Shown here in pieces: positions 17,990-26,060 of a DNA stretch of 64,000 nucleotides (within the stretch, counting starts at the first letter, position 1; every line of letters starts with the position of its first letter). The notes below the pieces were generated by a model, which did no database searches, had not been told where the DNA came from, and was given only the letters and a program-made list of their open reading frames with translations. The stretch is from Frigoribacterium endophyticum (GTDB lineage: Bacteria; Actinomycetota; Actinomycetes; Actinomycetales; Microbacteriaceae): assembly GCF_011759585.1 (NCBI RefSeq), contig NZ_JAAOYV010000001.1:496001-560000 (forward strand), written 5' to 3'. The position numbers and the translations under genes were made by a program.

Positions 17990-18361
17990 TCAGCGGTCGC
18001 GGAGGCGCTCCAGCTCGCGCCGCTCGCGCTTGGTCGGCCGCCCCGCCCCGCGCTCGCGCACCGGCACCGCGGCGACCTCCTCGCGCGGCGGGGGAGGCGG
18101 CGTGAGGTCGGTGACGGCCAGGGCCGCGACCGGTGCGCCGACCCGCTTCACGAGGCACTGGCGGACGACGAGGACCCGCTCGAGCCCCGCGAGGCGCACC
18201 CGCACCTCGTCGCCCGGCCGGACGGCCTGGGCGGCCTTGACCCGCTCGCCGTTGACGCGCACGTGCCCCGCCCGGCACGCGGTCGTCGCGGCCGACCGGG
18301 TCTTGACCACGCGCACGGCCCACAGCCAGGCGTCGACGCGACAGGAGGCGGGGGAGTCCAT
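17990..18361 (-). CDS. S4-domain RNA-binding protein (Hsp15-like)
   Basis: The protein has 123 residues. The S4 fold occupies residues 7-70 or so (RVDAWLWAVRVVKTRSAATTACRAGHVRVNGERVKAAQAVRPGDEVRV). It matches the heat-shock protein 15 / YabO group, which binds 50S subunits carrying stalled nascent chains. The basic, Pro-rich C-terminal tail (GRPTKRERRELERLRDR) is typical of actinobacterial members. It has a close -10 and no Shine-Dalgarno, so it is probably leaderless. It is divergent from the tRNA-Ser gene. Confidence 0.85.
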   Translation of the reverse strand: MDSPASCRVDAWLWAVRVVKTRSAATTACRAGHVRVNGERVKAAQAVRPGDEVRVRLAGLERVLVVRQCLVKRVGAPVAALAVTDLTPPPPPREEVAAVPVRERGAGRPTKRERRELERLRDR

Positions 18362-18367
18362 CCGACG

Positions 18368-18373
18368 ATGCTA
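18368..18373 (-). promoter_or_regulatory. -10 TAGCAT of a leaderless start (S4 gene)
   Basis: On the minus strand TAGCAT is followed by exactly six bases and then ATG 18361. Confidence 0.55.
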
Positions 18374-18463
18374 CGCGCGGACGACGCCCGGACCGTCCGC
18401 AGCACCCCTCCGCGTCCGCTACCATTGACGAGGTCGGGCGCCGGTCTCACCGTGCTCACCTCA

Positions 18464-18548
18464 GGAGGATTCGCCTAGTGGCCTATGGCGCACGCTTGGA
18501 AAGCGTGTTGGGTGCAAGCCCTCAGGGGTTCGAATCCCCTATCCTCCG
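18464..18548 (+). tRNA. tRNA-Ser (GGA)
   Basis: The acceptor arms GGAGGAT and ATCCTCC pair perfectly, with discriminator G at 18548. The anticodon stem-loop is CGCTTGGAAAGCG with anticodon GGA. A long variable arm follows (class II tRNA), then the T-arm AGGGGTTCGAATCCCCT. CCA is not encoded. A TACCAT -10 at 18420-18425 would leave about 30 bases of 5' leader. Confidence 0.95.
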
Positions 18549-18553
18549 CGACT

Positions 18554-18583
18554 GAATGGCCTTCCCCTTCGGGAGGGCCATTC
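18554..18583 (+). terminator. Terminator after tRNA-Ser
   Basis: Two 13-base arms (18554-18566 and 18571-18583) pair with one wobble around a CTTC loop, 5 bases after the tRNA end. Confidence 0.75.
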
Positions 18584-18623
18584 GTCGCTCTGTGCTTGTC
18601 TGGCGCCTCTCGGCGCTGGTGCG

Positions 18624-18740
18624 GGCGGCTTCGCCGCCGCACCAGAGGGGCGCTGGGCGGCTTCGCCGCCTCCGCTGGGGAGGAGCGCTGGGCGGGTTCG
18701 CCGCCTCCGCGATCCGTCGGGGCTGCGCGAGTTCGCCGCC
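18624..18740. repeat. Tandem GC-rich hairpin repeats
   Basis: The self-complementary 15-mer GGCGGCTTCGCCGCC occurs at 18624-18638 and 18656-18670, with one change at 18691-18705 and a decayed copy near 18727-18740. A 25-base direct repeat with one mismatch begins at 18650 and 18685. No gene is convincing between 18549 and 18770. Confidence 0.7.
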
Positions 18741-18770
18741 TGCGTGATCGGTCGGGGGCAGGCGGGCGGG

Positions 18771-19286
18771 TCAGGGGGCGGGGTCGGCGGGGGCGTCGTC
18801 GAGGCGGAGGGTCATGTAGCGGAGGTCGAGCCAGCGGCCGAACTTCGTGCCGACCTCGCGCAGCAGGCCCGCGTCCTCGAAGCCGAGCGACCGGTGCAGC
18901 CGCGCCGAGCCCTCGTTGCCCGCCTCGACGAGCGCGACCATCACGTGGTGGCCGGCCTCCCTCGACGACGCGATCAGCGACTCCATCAGGGCCCGCCCGG
19001 TGCCGCGACCCTGGTGGCCCTCGCGCACGTACACGCTGTTCTCGACCGTGTGGCGGTAGCCGGGCTTCGCGTGGAACGGCCCGACGCTGCCGTAGCCGAC
19101 GACGAGGTCGCCCTCCACCGCCACGATCGCGCTGCGCCCGGGCTCGCTGTGCGCCGCCAGCCAGTCGCGCCGGCCCTGCAGGTCGGGCGGCACCTCCGTG
19201 AAGATGGCGGTCGAGCGGGCCACGGCGTCGGCGTGGATCTCGAGCACGCCCGGCAGGTCGGCCTCGGTCGCGGTGCGGATCAGCAT
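18771..19286 (-). CDS. GNAT family N-acetyltransferase (phosphinothricin acetyltransferase-like)
   Basis: The protein has 171 residues. It begins with the beta strand IRTATEADLPGVLEIHADAV and has the acetyl-CoA loop VREGHQGRGTGRALMESLI (motif A), followed by ALVEAGNEGSARLHRSLGFEDAGLLREVGTKFGRWLDLRYM. The last block is characteristic of the Pat/Bar and YncA (MnaT) group, which acetylate phosphinothricin, methionine sulfone or related amines. The natural substrate here is unknown. The gene is divergent from a small acidic protein gene; both have close -10 hexamers and are predicted leaderless. Confidence 0.85.
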   Translation of the reverse strand: MLIRTATEADLPGVLEIHADAVARSTAIFTEVPPDLQGRRDWLAAHSEPGRSAIVAVEGDLVVGYGSVGPFHAKPGYRHTVENSVYVREGHQGRGTGRALMESLIASSREAGHHVMVALVEAGNEGSARLHRSLGFEDAGLLREVGTKFGRWLDLRYMTLRLDDAPADPAP

Positions 19287-19292
19287 GCGACG

Positions 19293-19298
19293 AGCTTA
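19293..19298 (-). promoter_or_regulatory. -10 TAAGCT of a leaderless start (GNAT gene)
   Basis: On the minus strand TAAGCT is followed by exactly six bases and then ATG 19286. Confidence 0.55.
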
Positions 19299-19338
19299 GG
19301 AGGCGCGGTGCGGCCGGTCACGTCGCCCGCGTCACGCG

Positions 19339-19344
19339 TAGGTT
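19339..19344 (+). promoter_or_regulatory. -10 TAGGTT of a leaderless start (small acidic protein)
   Basis: TAGGTT is followed by exactly six bases and then ATG 19351. Confidence 0.55.
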
Positions 19345-19350
19345 CGGCTC

Positions 19351-19569
19351 ATGAGCGACGACACCTACACCGCATCCTTCATCGGCGAAGACGGCGCCGA
19401 GGTCTCCTCCGAGCAGCTCGCCTACATCGACGGCCTCCCGCAGAAGAGCGTCATGCGGCCCGGCGCCGACGACGGCGAGGACCTCAACTGGGAGCTCGAC
19501 ACCGACACCACCAGCGACGACGGCTTCGTCTACCGCTCGATGGGCGTCGCGCAGCACGACTACTCCTGA
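19351..19569 (+). CDS. Small acidic hypothetical protein
   Basis: The protein has 72 residues and is rich in Asp/Glu, with almost no basic residues and no membrane segment. The N-terminal half (YTASFIGEDGAEVSSEQLAYIDGLPQKSVMRPG) could form one amphipathic unit; the rest looks disordered. I do not recognise a family. Support for a real gene is the -10 hexamer exactly six bases before ATG, start and stop fitting the gap to the next gene, and normal codon use. It lies between the divergent GNAT gene and the APC permease. Confidence 0.65.
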   Translation: MSDDTYTASFIGEDGAEVSSEQLAYIDGLPQKSVMRPGADDGEDLNWELDTDTTSDDGFVYRSMGVAQHDYS

Positions 19570-19660
19570 GCCCCCGGGCTCGGTAGGGTCGGTCGCGGGG
19601 CGGCACCCCGCTCCGCAGGACCGACCGCGCACGACGGCGTGCGCGCAGGAGGAGATCGCC

Positions 19661-21097
19661 ATGGCCCCGAAGGACGCGTCACGGTCCGTGCTCCGCAAGA
19701 AGCCCGTGCTCGAGATCGAGGACGAGACGAGCGGCACGGGCCTCTTCAAGAGCCTCGGGCTCTGGCAGCTGACCGCCATCGGCGTCGGCGGCATCATCGG
19801 GGTGGGCATCTTCTCGCTCGCCGGCCTCGTCGCCCACGGCGACGACGCGAGCCCCGGCGTCGGGCCCGCCGTGCTGTTCTCGTTCCTCATCGCGGGCCTG
19901 GCCAGTGCAGCCGCCGCGCTCTCGTACGCCGAGTTCGCCGGCATGGTGCCGCGAGCCGGCTCGGCCTACACGTACGGCTACGTCGCCCTCGGCGAGATCG
20001 TCGGCTGGTTCATCGGGTGGGACCTCCTGCTCGAGTACGTGGCCATCGTCGCGGTCGTGGCGATCGGCATCTCGGGCTACTTCGACGCGTTCCTCTCCGG
20101 TCTCGGCCTCGACCTCCCGGCGTCGATCGCCTCGACGCCCGACGCGGGGGAGGGCGGCGTCGTCAACCTCCCCGCCATCGTCGTCTGCCTGCTCGTCACG
20201 TTCATCCTGAGCCGGGGCTCGAAGGCCTTCGGCCGGTTCGAGATCGTCGCCGTCGGCATCAAGGTGCTGCTCGTGCTCTTCATCATCGGGCTCGGTCTCT
20301 TCCACCTGAACGCCGAGAACTTCTCCCCGTTCGTGCCCAACGGGTTCGGCCCGGTCTTCACCGGCGCCGCCACCGTGTTCTTCGCGGTCTTCGGCTACGA
20401 CGCGATGAGCACCGCGGCGGAGGAGAGCGTCGACGGCAAGAAGCACATGCCGAAGGCCATCGTGCTCTCGCTGATCATCGCGATGATCCTCTACGTCGCC
20501 GCGACGCTCGTACTCACCGGCATGCAGGACTGGCGCGAGATCGACCCCGAGGCCGGCTTCGCCTCGGCCTTCACGAGCGTCGGCCTGCCCGTGGTCGCGA
20601 CGATCATCTCCGTCTTCGCCGTGATCTCGATCCTCACCGTGATGCTCACCTTCCTGCTCGGCGTCACGCGCGTCTGGTTCTCGATGAGCCGCGACGGCCT
20701 CCTGCCCGGCTGGTTCGCGCGCACCGACCGCAAGGGCGTGCCGCAGCGGGTCACCTGGATCGCCGGCGTCGCCTCCGCCCTGCTCGCCGGCGTCTTCCCG
20801 ATCCGGGCCGTCGCCGACCTCACGAACATCGGCATCCTCGCCGCGTTCGTCGTCGTCTGCGTCGCCGTCATCGTCTTCCGGTACCGCAAGCCGGAGGCGC
20901 CCCGCACCTTCCGTCTCCCGCTCATGCCGTTCGTGCCCGCGTTCGGCGTGCTCGCCAGCGGCTTCCTCATCGCCCAGCTGCACTGGGAGACCTGGCTGCG
21001 CTTCGGCGTCTGGCTCGTCGTCGGCCTCGTCGTCTACTTCGGCTACGGCCGCCGCCACTCGCTGCTGAACCCTGACAGCCCGCGCCTGCCCCGCTGA
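19661..21097 (+). CDS. APC family amino acid permease
   Basis: The protein has 478 residues and 12 predicted spans. The first span carries the substrate-binding GVGGIIGVGIFSLAG motif of the amino acid/polyamine/organocation superfamily. FAGMVPRAGSAYTYGYVALGEIVGWFIGWDL resembles the cationic amino acid transporter (CAT/YfnA) branch. Transport of basic or neutral amino acids at the cytoplasmic membrane is likely; the exact substrate is not determined. AGGAGGAG 6 bases before ATG 19661 is the strongest ribosome-binding site in this stretch. It stands alone between the small acidic gene and pta. Confidence 0.88.
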   Translation: MAPKDASRSVLRKKPVLEIEDETSGTGLFKSLGLWQLTAIGVGGIIGVGIFSLAGLVAHGDDASPGVGPAVLFSFLIAGLASAAAALSYAEFAGMVPRAGSAYTYGYVALGEIVGWFIGWDLLLEYVAIVAVVAIGISGYFDAFLSGLGLDLPASIASTPDAGEGGVVNLPAIVVCLLVTFILSRGSKAFGRFEIVAVGIKVLLVLFIIGLGLFHLNAENFSPFVPNGFGPVFTGAATVFFAVFGYDAMSTAAEESVDGKKHMPKAIVLSLIIAMILYVAATLVLTGMQDWREIDPEAGFASAFTSVGLPVVATIISVFAVISILTVMLTFLLGVTRVWFSMSRDGLLPGWFARTDRKGVPQRVTWIAGVASALLAGVFPIRAVADLTNIGILAAFVVVCVAVIVFRYRKPEAPRTFRLPLMPFVPAFGVLASGFLIAQLHWETWLRFGVWLVVGLVVYFGYGRRHSLLNPDSPRLPR

Positions 21098-21143
21098 GCC
21101 TCCCCGGGGTCCGCCTCACCGGCGGCTCGGAGCCGGCCGGTCG

Positions 21144-21149
21144 TAGGCT
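21144..21149 (+). promoter_or_regulatory. -10 TAGGCT of a probable leaderless start (pta)
   Basis: TAGGCT is followed by seven bases and then GTG 21157, one base more than the other leaderless candidates here. Confidence 0.5.
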
Positions 21150-21156
21150 GAGGGCC

Positions 21157-23355
21157 GTGTCGACCCGCATCTACATCACGTCCGCAGAAGGCCACACCGG
21201 CAAGTCGACGATCGCGCTCGGCGTGCTCGACACGCTCGGTCACGAGGTGGGCCGGGTGGGGGTGTTCCGGCCCGTCGCGCGCTCCACCGACGAACGCGAC
21301 TACGTGCTCGAGCTGCTGCTCGCCCACGACAGCGTCGACCTCGCCTACGACGAGTGCGTCGGCGTCACCTACGACGACGTGCACCGTGACCCCGACGCCG
21401 CGCTCGCGACCATCGTCAGCCGCTTCGCCGCGGTCGAGCGCCAGTGCGACGCCGTCGTCGTGATCGGCTCCGACTACACCGACGTCGGCAGCCCCACCGA
21501 GCTCTCGTTCAACGCGCGGGTCGCGGCCAACCTCGGTGCCCCGGTGCTGCTCGTGCTGGGAGGCCGCACCGCCGACGGCACCGCGGCCCGCACGGGCATC
21601 GACATGCGCCAGGTCGCCGAGGTCACCACCGCCGAGCTCCGCAGCGAGCACGCCAGCCTCCTCGCCGTGGTCGCGAACCGGGTCGACCCCGAGCGGCTCG
21701 ACGAGGTCGTCGGAGGCATCGGCTCGGCCCTCGAGACCGCACCCGGCGGCCGGGTGCCCGTCTGGGCGCTGCCGGAGGACCGCCTCCTCGTGGCCCCGAC
21801 CGTCCGCGCCGTCCTGGCGGCCACCGGCGCGACGCTCGTCCGCGGCGACGACGCCCTGCTCGACCGGGAGGCGGTCGGCGTGGTCGTGGCGGCCATGTCG
21901 ATGGAGAACGTCCTGCCGCGCCTCACCGAGGGCGCCGTCGTCGTCGTGCCGGGCGACCGGTCCGACGTGCTCGTCGCCACGGTGCTCGCCCACGCCTCGG
22001 AGACCTTCCCCTCGCTCGCCGGGATCGTGCTCAACGGCGGCTTCGACCTCGCGCCCCAGGTCGACCTGCTGCTCGAGGGCCTCGGCAGCTCGCTCCCGGT
22101 CGCCCGCAACGAGCTGGGCACCTACGACACCGCGCTCGCGATCACGCAGACCCGCGGCCGCCTCGCCGCCGACTCGCCGCGCAAGTACGACCTCGCCCTC
22201 GCCCTCTTCGAGCGACACGTCGACGCTGCCGAGCTGCTCCGCCTGCTCCAGGTGAGCCCGTCGGGCGTCGTCACGCCGCTGATGTTCGAGTACCAACTGC
22301 TCGAGCGTGCCCGCGGCGCCGCGAAGCACATCGTGCTGCCCGAGGGCGACGACGACCGCATCCTCCGCGCCGCGTCGTCGCTGCTGCAGCGGAACGTCGC
22401 GAAGCTCACGCTGCTCGGCGACGAGACCGCGATCCGCGCCCGCGGGGCCGAGCTCGGCCTCGACCTCGCCGAGGCGCGGGTGCTCGACCCGTTCGACCCG
22501 AGCCTCCAGGTGCAGTTCGCGACGGAGTACGCACGGCTGCGCGCCCACAAGGGCATCTCCGCCGCGATGGCGATGGACACCGTCACCGACGTCTCGTACT
22601 TCGGCACGATGATGGTGAAGCTCGGGCTGGCCGACGGCATGGTCTCCGGCGCGGCGCACACCACGGCCCACACCATCCGGCCCGCCTTCGAGGTGATCAA
22701 GACTCTGCCCGACGTCGGCGTCGTCTCGAGCGTGTTCCTCATGGCGCTCGCCGACCGCGTGCTCGTCTACGGCGACTGCGCCGTCATCCCCGACCCGACG
22801 GCCGAGCAGCTCGCCGACATCGCCATCTCGTCGGCGCAGACGGCCGAGCAGTTCGGCATCGAGCCGCGTGTGGCGATGCTCAGCTACAGCACCGGCGACA
22901 GCGGCTCGGGCGCCGACGTCGAGAAGGTGCGCGCCGCGACCGCCCTCGTGCGCGAGCGCCGCCCCGACCTCCTCGTCGAGGGCCCGATCCAGTACGACGC
23001 GGCCGCCGACCCGACGGTCGCCGCCGCGAAGATGCCCGACTCCGACGTCGCCGGCCGGGCGACGGTGTTCATCTTCCCCGACCTCAACACGGGCAACAAC
23101 ACCTACAAGGCCGTCCAGCGGAGCGCCGGAGCAGTCGCGATCGGCCCGATCCTCCAGGGGCTCCGCAAGCCGATCAACGACCTCTCGCGCGGCGCCCTCG
23201 TCAGCGACATCGTCAACACGGTCGCGATCACCGCCATCCAGGCCGGGACCCCCGCCGCGGAGGCGCGGGTCACCGCCGACCCCGCGGTCGCGGCCCTGCC
23301 CGCCCCCGTCACCACCGCCTCCACCCCCGCCCCCGCAGAAGGGAACACCCCGTGA
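21157..23355 (+). CDS. pta: Phosphate acetyltransferase
   Basis: The protein has 732 residues and is the long (PtaI) form. The N-terminal BioD-like P-loop domain has SAEGHTGKST (residues 8-17). A central DRTGG-type regulatory region follows, and the C-terminal catalytic domain begins near 390 (HIVLPEGDDDRILRA; GMVSGAAHTTAHTIRPAF; YSTGDSGSGADVEKV; PDLNTGNNTYKAVQRSAG). It interconverts acetyl-CoA and acetyl phosphate. ackA follows with a GTGA overlap (23352-23355), giving the complete acetate overflow and activation pathway. A separate acetyl-CoA synthetase gene lies at 55688-57670. Confidence 0.95.
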   Translation: MSTRIYITSAEGHTGKSTIALGVLDTLGHEVGRVGVFRPVARSTDERDYVLELLLAHDSVDLAYDECVGVTYDDVHRDPDAALATIVSRFAAVERQCDAVVVIGSDYTDVGSPTELSFNARVAANLGAPVLLVLGGRTADGTAARTGIDMRQVAEVTTAELRSEHASLLAVVANRVDPERLDEVVGGIGSALETAPGGRVPVWALPEDRLLVAPTVRAVLAATGATLVRGDDALLDREAVGVVVAAMSMENVLPRLTEGAVVVVPGDRSDVLVATVLAHASETFPSLAGIVLNGGFDLAPQVDLLLEGLGSSLPVARNELGTYDTALAITQTRGRLAADSPRKYDLALALFERHVDAAELLRLLQVSPSGVVTPLMFEYQLLERARGAAKHIVLPEGDDDRILRAASSLLQRNVAKLTLLGDETAIRARGAELGLDLAEARVLDPFDPSLQVQFATEYARLRAHKGISAAMAMDTVTDVSYFGTMMVKLGLADGMVSGAAHTTAHTIRPAFEVIKTLPDVGVVSSVFLMALADRVLVYGDCAVIPDPTAEQLADIAISSAQTAEQFGIEPRVAMLSYSTGDSGSGADVEKVRAATALVRERRPDLLVEGPIQYDAAADPTVAAAKMPDSDVAGRATVFIFPDLNTGNNTYKAVQRSAGAVAIGPILQGLRKPINDLSRGALVSDIVNTVAITAIQAGTPAAEARVTADPAVAALPAPVTTASTPAPAEGNTP

Positions 23356-24545
23356 GCGCAGTCCTCGTCGTCAACTCCGGATCGTCGTCGTTCAAGTACC
23401 AGCTGATCGAGCTCGACGGCGAGGCCACCCTCGCGAGCGGCCTGGTCGAGCGCATCGGCGAGGCCACCGGGTCGACGAAGCACCGCAACCACCTGACGGG
23501 GGAGGAGACGAGCAGCGACTCCGCCCCCGTCGCCGACCACGCCGCCGGCTTCGCCGCGATGCTCGACGCCTTCCGCGACCACGGACCGTCGTTCGACGAG
23601 CACCCGCCCGTGGCGGTCGGCCACCGCGTCGTGCACGGCGGCGAGGAGTTCGACCGGGCCACCGTCGTCACCGACGAGGTCGAGGCCGCGATCGACCGCC
23701 TCTCGGCGCTCGCGCCCCTCCACAACCCCGCCAACCTGCAGGGCATCCGCGCCGCGAAGGAGGCCTTCGCCGACGTGCCGCACGTCGCCGTCTTCGACAC
23801 CGCCTTCCACCAGACCCTCGCGCCCGCCGCGTACACCTACGCGATCGACGCGGAGCTGGCGTCGAAGCACCACGTGCGCCGCTACGGCTTCCACGGCACG
23901 TCGCACAAGTACGTCTCCGAGGCGACGGCGGCCTTCCTCGGGCGGCCGCTCGCCGAGCTCAAGATCATCGTGCTGCACCTCGGCAACGGGGCGTCGGTCG
24001 CAGCGATCGACGGGGGCCGCTCGGTCGAGACGAGCATGGGCATGACCCCGCTCGAGGGCCTCGTGATGGGCACCCGCTCGGGCGACATCGACCCGGCCGC
24101 GGTCTTCCACCTGCACCGCGAGGCCGGCCTCGGCTTCGACGAGCTCGAGACCCTGCTCAACAAGCAGAGCGGCCTGCTGGGCCTCACCGGCAGCGGCGAC
24201 ATGCGCGACGTCCAAGACAGCGCGTCACGCGGAGACGCCGTCTCCGAGGCGGCGCTCGCCGTCTACCGCCACCGGATCCGGCACTACGTCGGCGCCTACG
24301 TCGCCCAGCTGGGCGGGCTCGACGCCGTCGTGTTCACCGCCGGCGTGGGCGAGAACAACGCCCTGCTGCGACGACGCACGCTGGCCGGCCTCGACTTCTT
24401 CGGCATCCGCGTCGACGACGACCGCAACGAGCTCTCCTCGCGCGAGGCGCGGCTCATCTCGCCCGAGGGCGCCGCCGTCTCGGTGCTCGTCGTGCCGACG
24501 AACGAGGAGCTCGAGATCGCACGTCAGGCCGCGGCGCTCAGCTGA
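23352..24545 (+). CDS. ackA: Acetate kinase
   Basis: The protein has 397 residues. It shows the ASKHA-fold signatures of acetate kinase: VLVVNSGSSSFKYQL at the start, VFDTAFHQTL, RRYGFHGTSHKYV with the catalytic histidine, and the second phosphate loop GVGENNALLRR. It converts acetyl phosphate and ADP to acetate and ATP, or the reverse. GTG 23352 overlaps the pta stop, so translation is coupled. The gene is closed by an unusually long perfect hairpin at 24554-24608. Confidence 0.95.
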   Translation: MSAVLVVNSGSSSFKYQLIELDGEATLASGLVERIGEATGSTKHRNHLTGEETSSDSAPVADHAAGFAAMLDAFRDHGPSFDEHPPVAVGHRVVHGGEEFDRATVVTDEVEAAIDRLSALAPLHNPANLQGIRAAKEAFADVPHVAVFDTAFHQTLAPAAYTYAIDAELASKHHVRRYGFHGTSHKYVSEATAAFLGRPLAELKIIVLHLGNGASVAAIDGGRSVETSMGMTPLEGLVMGTRSGDIDPAAVFHLHREAGLGFDELETLLNKQSGLLGLTGSGDMRDVQDSASRGDAVSEAALAVYRHRIRHYVGAYVAQLGGLDAVVFTAGVGENNALLRRRTLAGLDFFGIRVDDDRNELSSREARLISPEGAAVSVLVVPTNEELEIARQAAALS

Positions 24546-24553
24546 CCGACCCG

Positions 24554-24608
24554 ACGACGAGAGGGACCAGGGAGGCGCGGGTCGCGCCTCCCTGGTCCCT
24601 CTCGTCGT
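24554..24608 (+). terminator. Terminator of pta-ackA
   Basis: Two perfect 26-base arms (24554-24579 and 24583-24608) are separated by a 3-base loop, 8 bases after the ackA stop. It could also serve the convergent downstream gene. Confidence 0.85.
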
Positions 24609-24650
24609 GCAGGGGGCCGGCCTCCCGTCGTGGGGGAGGCGTGGGCCGGG

Positions 24651-25331
24651 TCAGTACTTGATCGTGGCGAGCGCGTCGGAGACGGGCGTCTCGCCGGAGA
24701 CGAGCTCGAACTGCGTCTTCACGGCCGTGCCCTCGAGGATCGCGGTGGCGATGACCTCGGCGACGTCGGCCCGGGGCACGGTGCCGCGCTCGACCGTCGT
24801 ACCTACGGTGACCTGGCCGGTGCCGGCGTCGTCGGTGAGGCCGCCGGGGCGCACGATGGTCCAGTCGAGGCCGTCACGGGCGCGGAGGTCGGCGTCGGCC
24901 TCGCTCTTCGCGCGCATGTAGACCTGGTAGACGGCGTCGTCGTCCTCCGCGGGCAGCTGGGCCTTCTCCGGGTCGAAGTCGTCGGTGCCGATGGCCGAGA
25001 CCATCACGTAGCGCGAGACGCCCGCGGCCTCGGCGGCGTCGGCCAGCAGGACGGCCCCGTCACGGTCGATGGTGAGCTTGCGCTCGGCCCCGCTCCCGCC
25101 GCCGCCGCCCGCCGCGAACACGACGGCGTCGGCCCCGTCGAGGTGACCGGCGAGGGTCTGCACGTCGGTCTGCTCGAGGTCGAGCACGAGGGCACGGGCC
25201 CCCGCCGCCTCGAGGTCGGCGGTGTGGTCGGGGTTGCGGACGATGCCGACGGGGTCGTGCCCAGCGTCGGCGAGGCGGCGTTCGAGGAGCTGGGCGATCT
25301 TGCCGTGCCCTCCGGCGATGACGATTCTCAT
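24651..25331 (-). CDS. NAD(P)-binding oxidoreductase, atypical SDR
   Basis: The protein has 226 residues with a Rossmann start MRIVIAGGHGKIAQLLERRL (glycine loop at 7-10). GADAVVFAAGGGGGS, YVMVSAIGTDDF and WTIVRPGGLTDD are typical of the NmrA/YwnB-like NAD(P)H-binding subgroup of atypical short-chain dehydrogenases. Many such proteins sense or reduce quinones or act as regulators; the function here is open. ATG 25331 is chosen because the Rossmann motif starts there; the frame remains open further upstream across the SRP RNA gene, which cannot be coding. Confidence 0.82.
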   Translation of the reverse strand: MRIVIAGGHGKIAQLLERRLADAGHDPVGIVRNPDHTADLEAAGARALVLDLEQTDVQTLAGHLDGADAVVFAAGGGGGSGAERKLTIDRDGAVLLADAAEAAGVSRYVMVSAIGTDDFDPEKAQLPAEDDDAVYQVYMRAKSEADADLRARDGLDWTIVRPGGLTDDAGTGQVTVGTTVERGTVPRADVAEVIATAILEGTAVKTQFELVSGETPVSDALATIKY

Positions 25332-25376
25332 GCCCCCATCGAACGCCCCGTGTCGCCGGAGCCGCTCAGGAGCCGC

Positions 25377-25382
25377 TAAACT
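25377..25382 (+). promoter_or_regulatory. -10 of the SRP RNA gene
   Basis: TAAACT ends 6 bases before the predicted 5' end of the RNA at 25389. Confidence 0.6.
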
Positions 25383-25388
25383 TCTCGA

Positions 25389-25476
25389 GGCTCCCCACGT
25401 GGCGTCATCCAGGCCAACTCCCCCAGGGCGGAAACGCAGCAAGGGCAACCTGGCTCTGGCGGGTGCGTGGGGAGTC
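25389..25476 (+). ncRNA. ffs: Signal recognition particle RNA (4.5S type)
   Basis: This is a single long hairpin with terminal arms GGCTCCCCACG and CGTGGGGAGTC. The apical domain holds the conserved Ffh-binding core GGGCGGAAACGCAGCAAGG with its GGAA-type tetraloop and asymmetric loop. The size and core match the small bacterial SRP RNA of actinobacteria. TTTTTTT at 25481-25487 follows the closing stem and should terminate it. The ends are accurate to a few bases. Confidence 0.92.
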
Positions 25477-25490
25477 TTCCTTTTTTTCTC

Positions 25491-25601
25491 GCGCCGCCGC
25501 CCCTGCGGCGCGACGGGGCGCGGTGCCGGGGCACGACGGGATCGGCGGGTCGCCATCCCGTGGGGGGCGCCGCCGCCCCTGCGGCGCGACGGGCGCGGTG
25601 C
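25491..25601. repeat. Direct repeat pair of about 35 bases
   Basis: Copies lie at 25491-25526 and 25567-25601 and differ by a single base in a G run. Each contains the inverted arms CGCCGC and GCGGCG. No gene is seen between 25477 and 26076. Confidence 0.75.
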
Positions 25602-25727
25602 GGGGGACATCGTCGGGCCCGGAGCGAAGGGGACGGCCGACGAGCGCAGGGCAGACCGCTCGGTCGGGGGACACCTGGCCCCCGGGATGGGGGCAACGGA
25701 GGGATGTTCAGCTTCGCGCCCTCTGCA

Positions 25728-25733
25728 TAGGAT
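25728..25733 (+). promoter_or_regulatory. Candidate -10 for the giant surface protein gene
   Basis: TAGGAT here is the most convincing -10 in the 600-base gap. If used, it gives a leader of about 335 bases before ATG 26077. No clear -35 is visible. Confidence 0.4.
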
Positions 25734-25761
25734 GACGTCACGACGAGACCCACCACCTCGT

Positions 25762-26060
25762 CGGCACGGCTCACCACCGTGCCGGTCCGCCCCTCACCAG
25801 GGCGGTCCGCCGACCGTGCGGCACCGCAGCCGCCCGACCGTCAGGATCAGGACGATGAGCCCCTCACCACGGCACGTCAGCACCACCCGCAGGCGAACGA
25901 CCCCGCGCACCCCGCGCTAGGCCGCTCGCCTCTTCGTCGTGCCCGCAGGGGCTCATCGGCGACGGCCCGGACACCCGAACACCCGAACCACAACTGAACA
26001 CACGCACCCCTCCCGTCTCACCAGCGGGGGGTCCGGATCAGGCGGCGGGTCAGTCCCGCC
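25762..26060 (+). promoter_or_regulatory. Structured leader with four CTCACCA motifs
   Basis: Two consecutive perfect hairpins (8 bp at 25762-25784 and 6 bp at 25787-25805) each display the identical 7-base loop CTCACCA. A third element spans 25853-25958. It has outer arms CGATGAGCCCCT / AGGGGCTCATCG, then GGCACG / CGTGCC (25871-25876 and 25938-25943), AGGCGA / TCGCCT (25891-25896 and 25926-25931), and an apical GCGC / GCGC hairpin, all nested in order. CTCACCA recurs at 25863-25869 and 26017-26023. A last hairpin, GGCGGG / CCCGCC (26044-26060), abuts the ribosome-binding site. No known riboswitch class was recognised. Confidence 0.5.

Noticed and set aside
18464-18548. Integration (att) site at tRNA-Ser or tRNA-Pro
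   Set aside because: No integrase, no duplicated tRNA 3' end and no shift in gene content were found on either side.
25853-25958. c-di-GMP (GEMM) riboswitch before the adhesin
   Set aside because: An adhesin leader invites this idea, but the conserved GEMM receptor sequences are absent.
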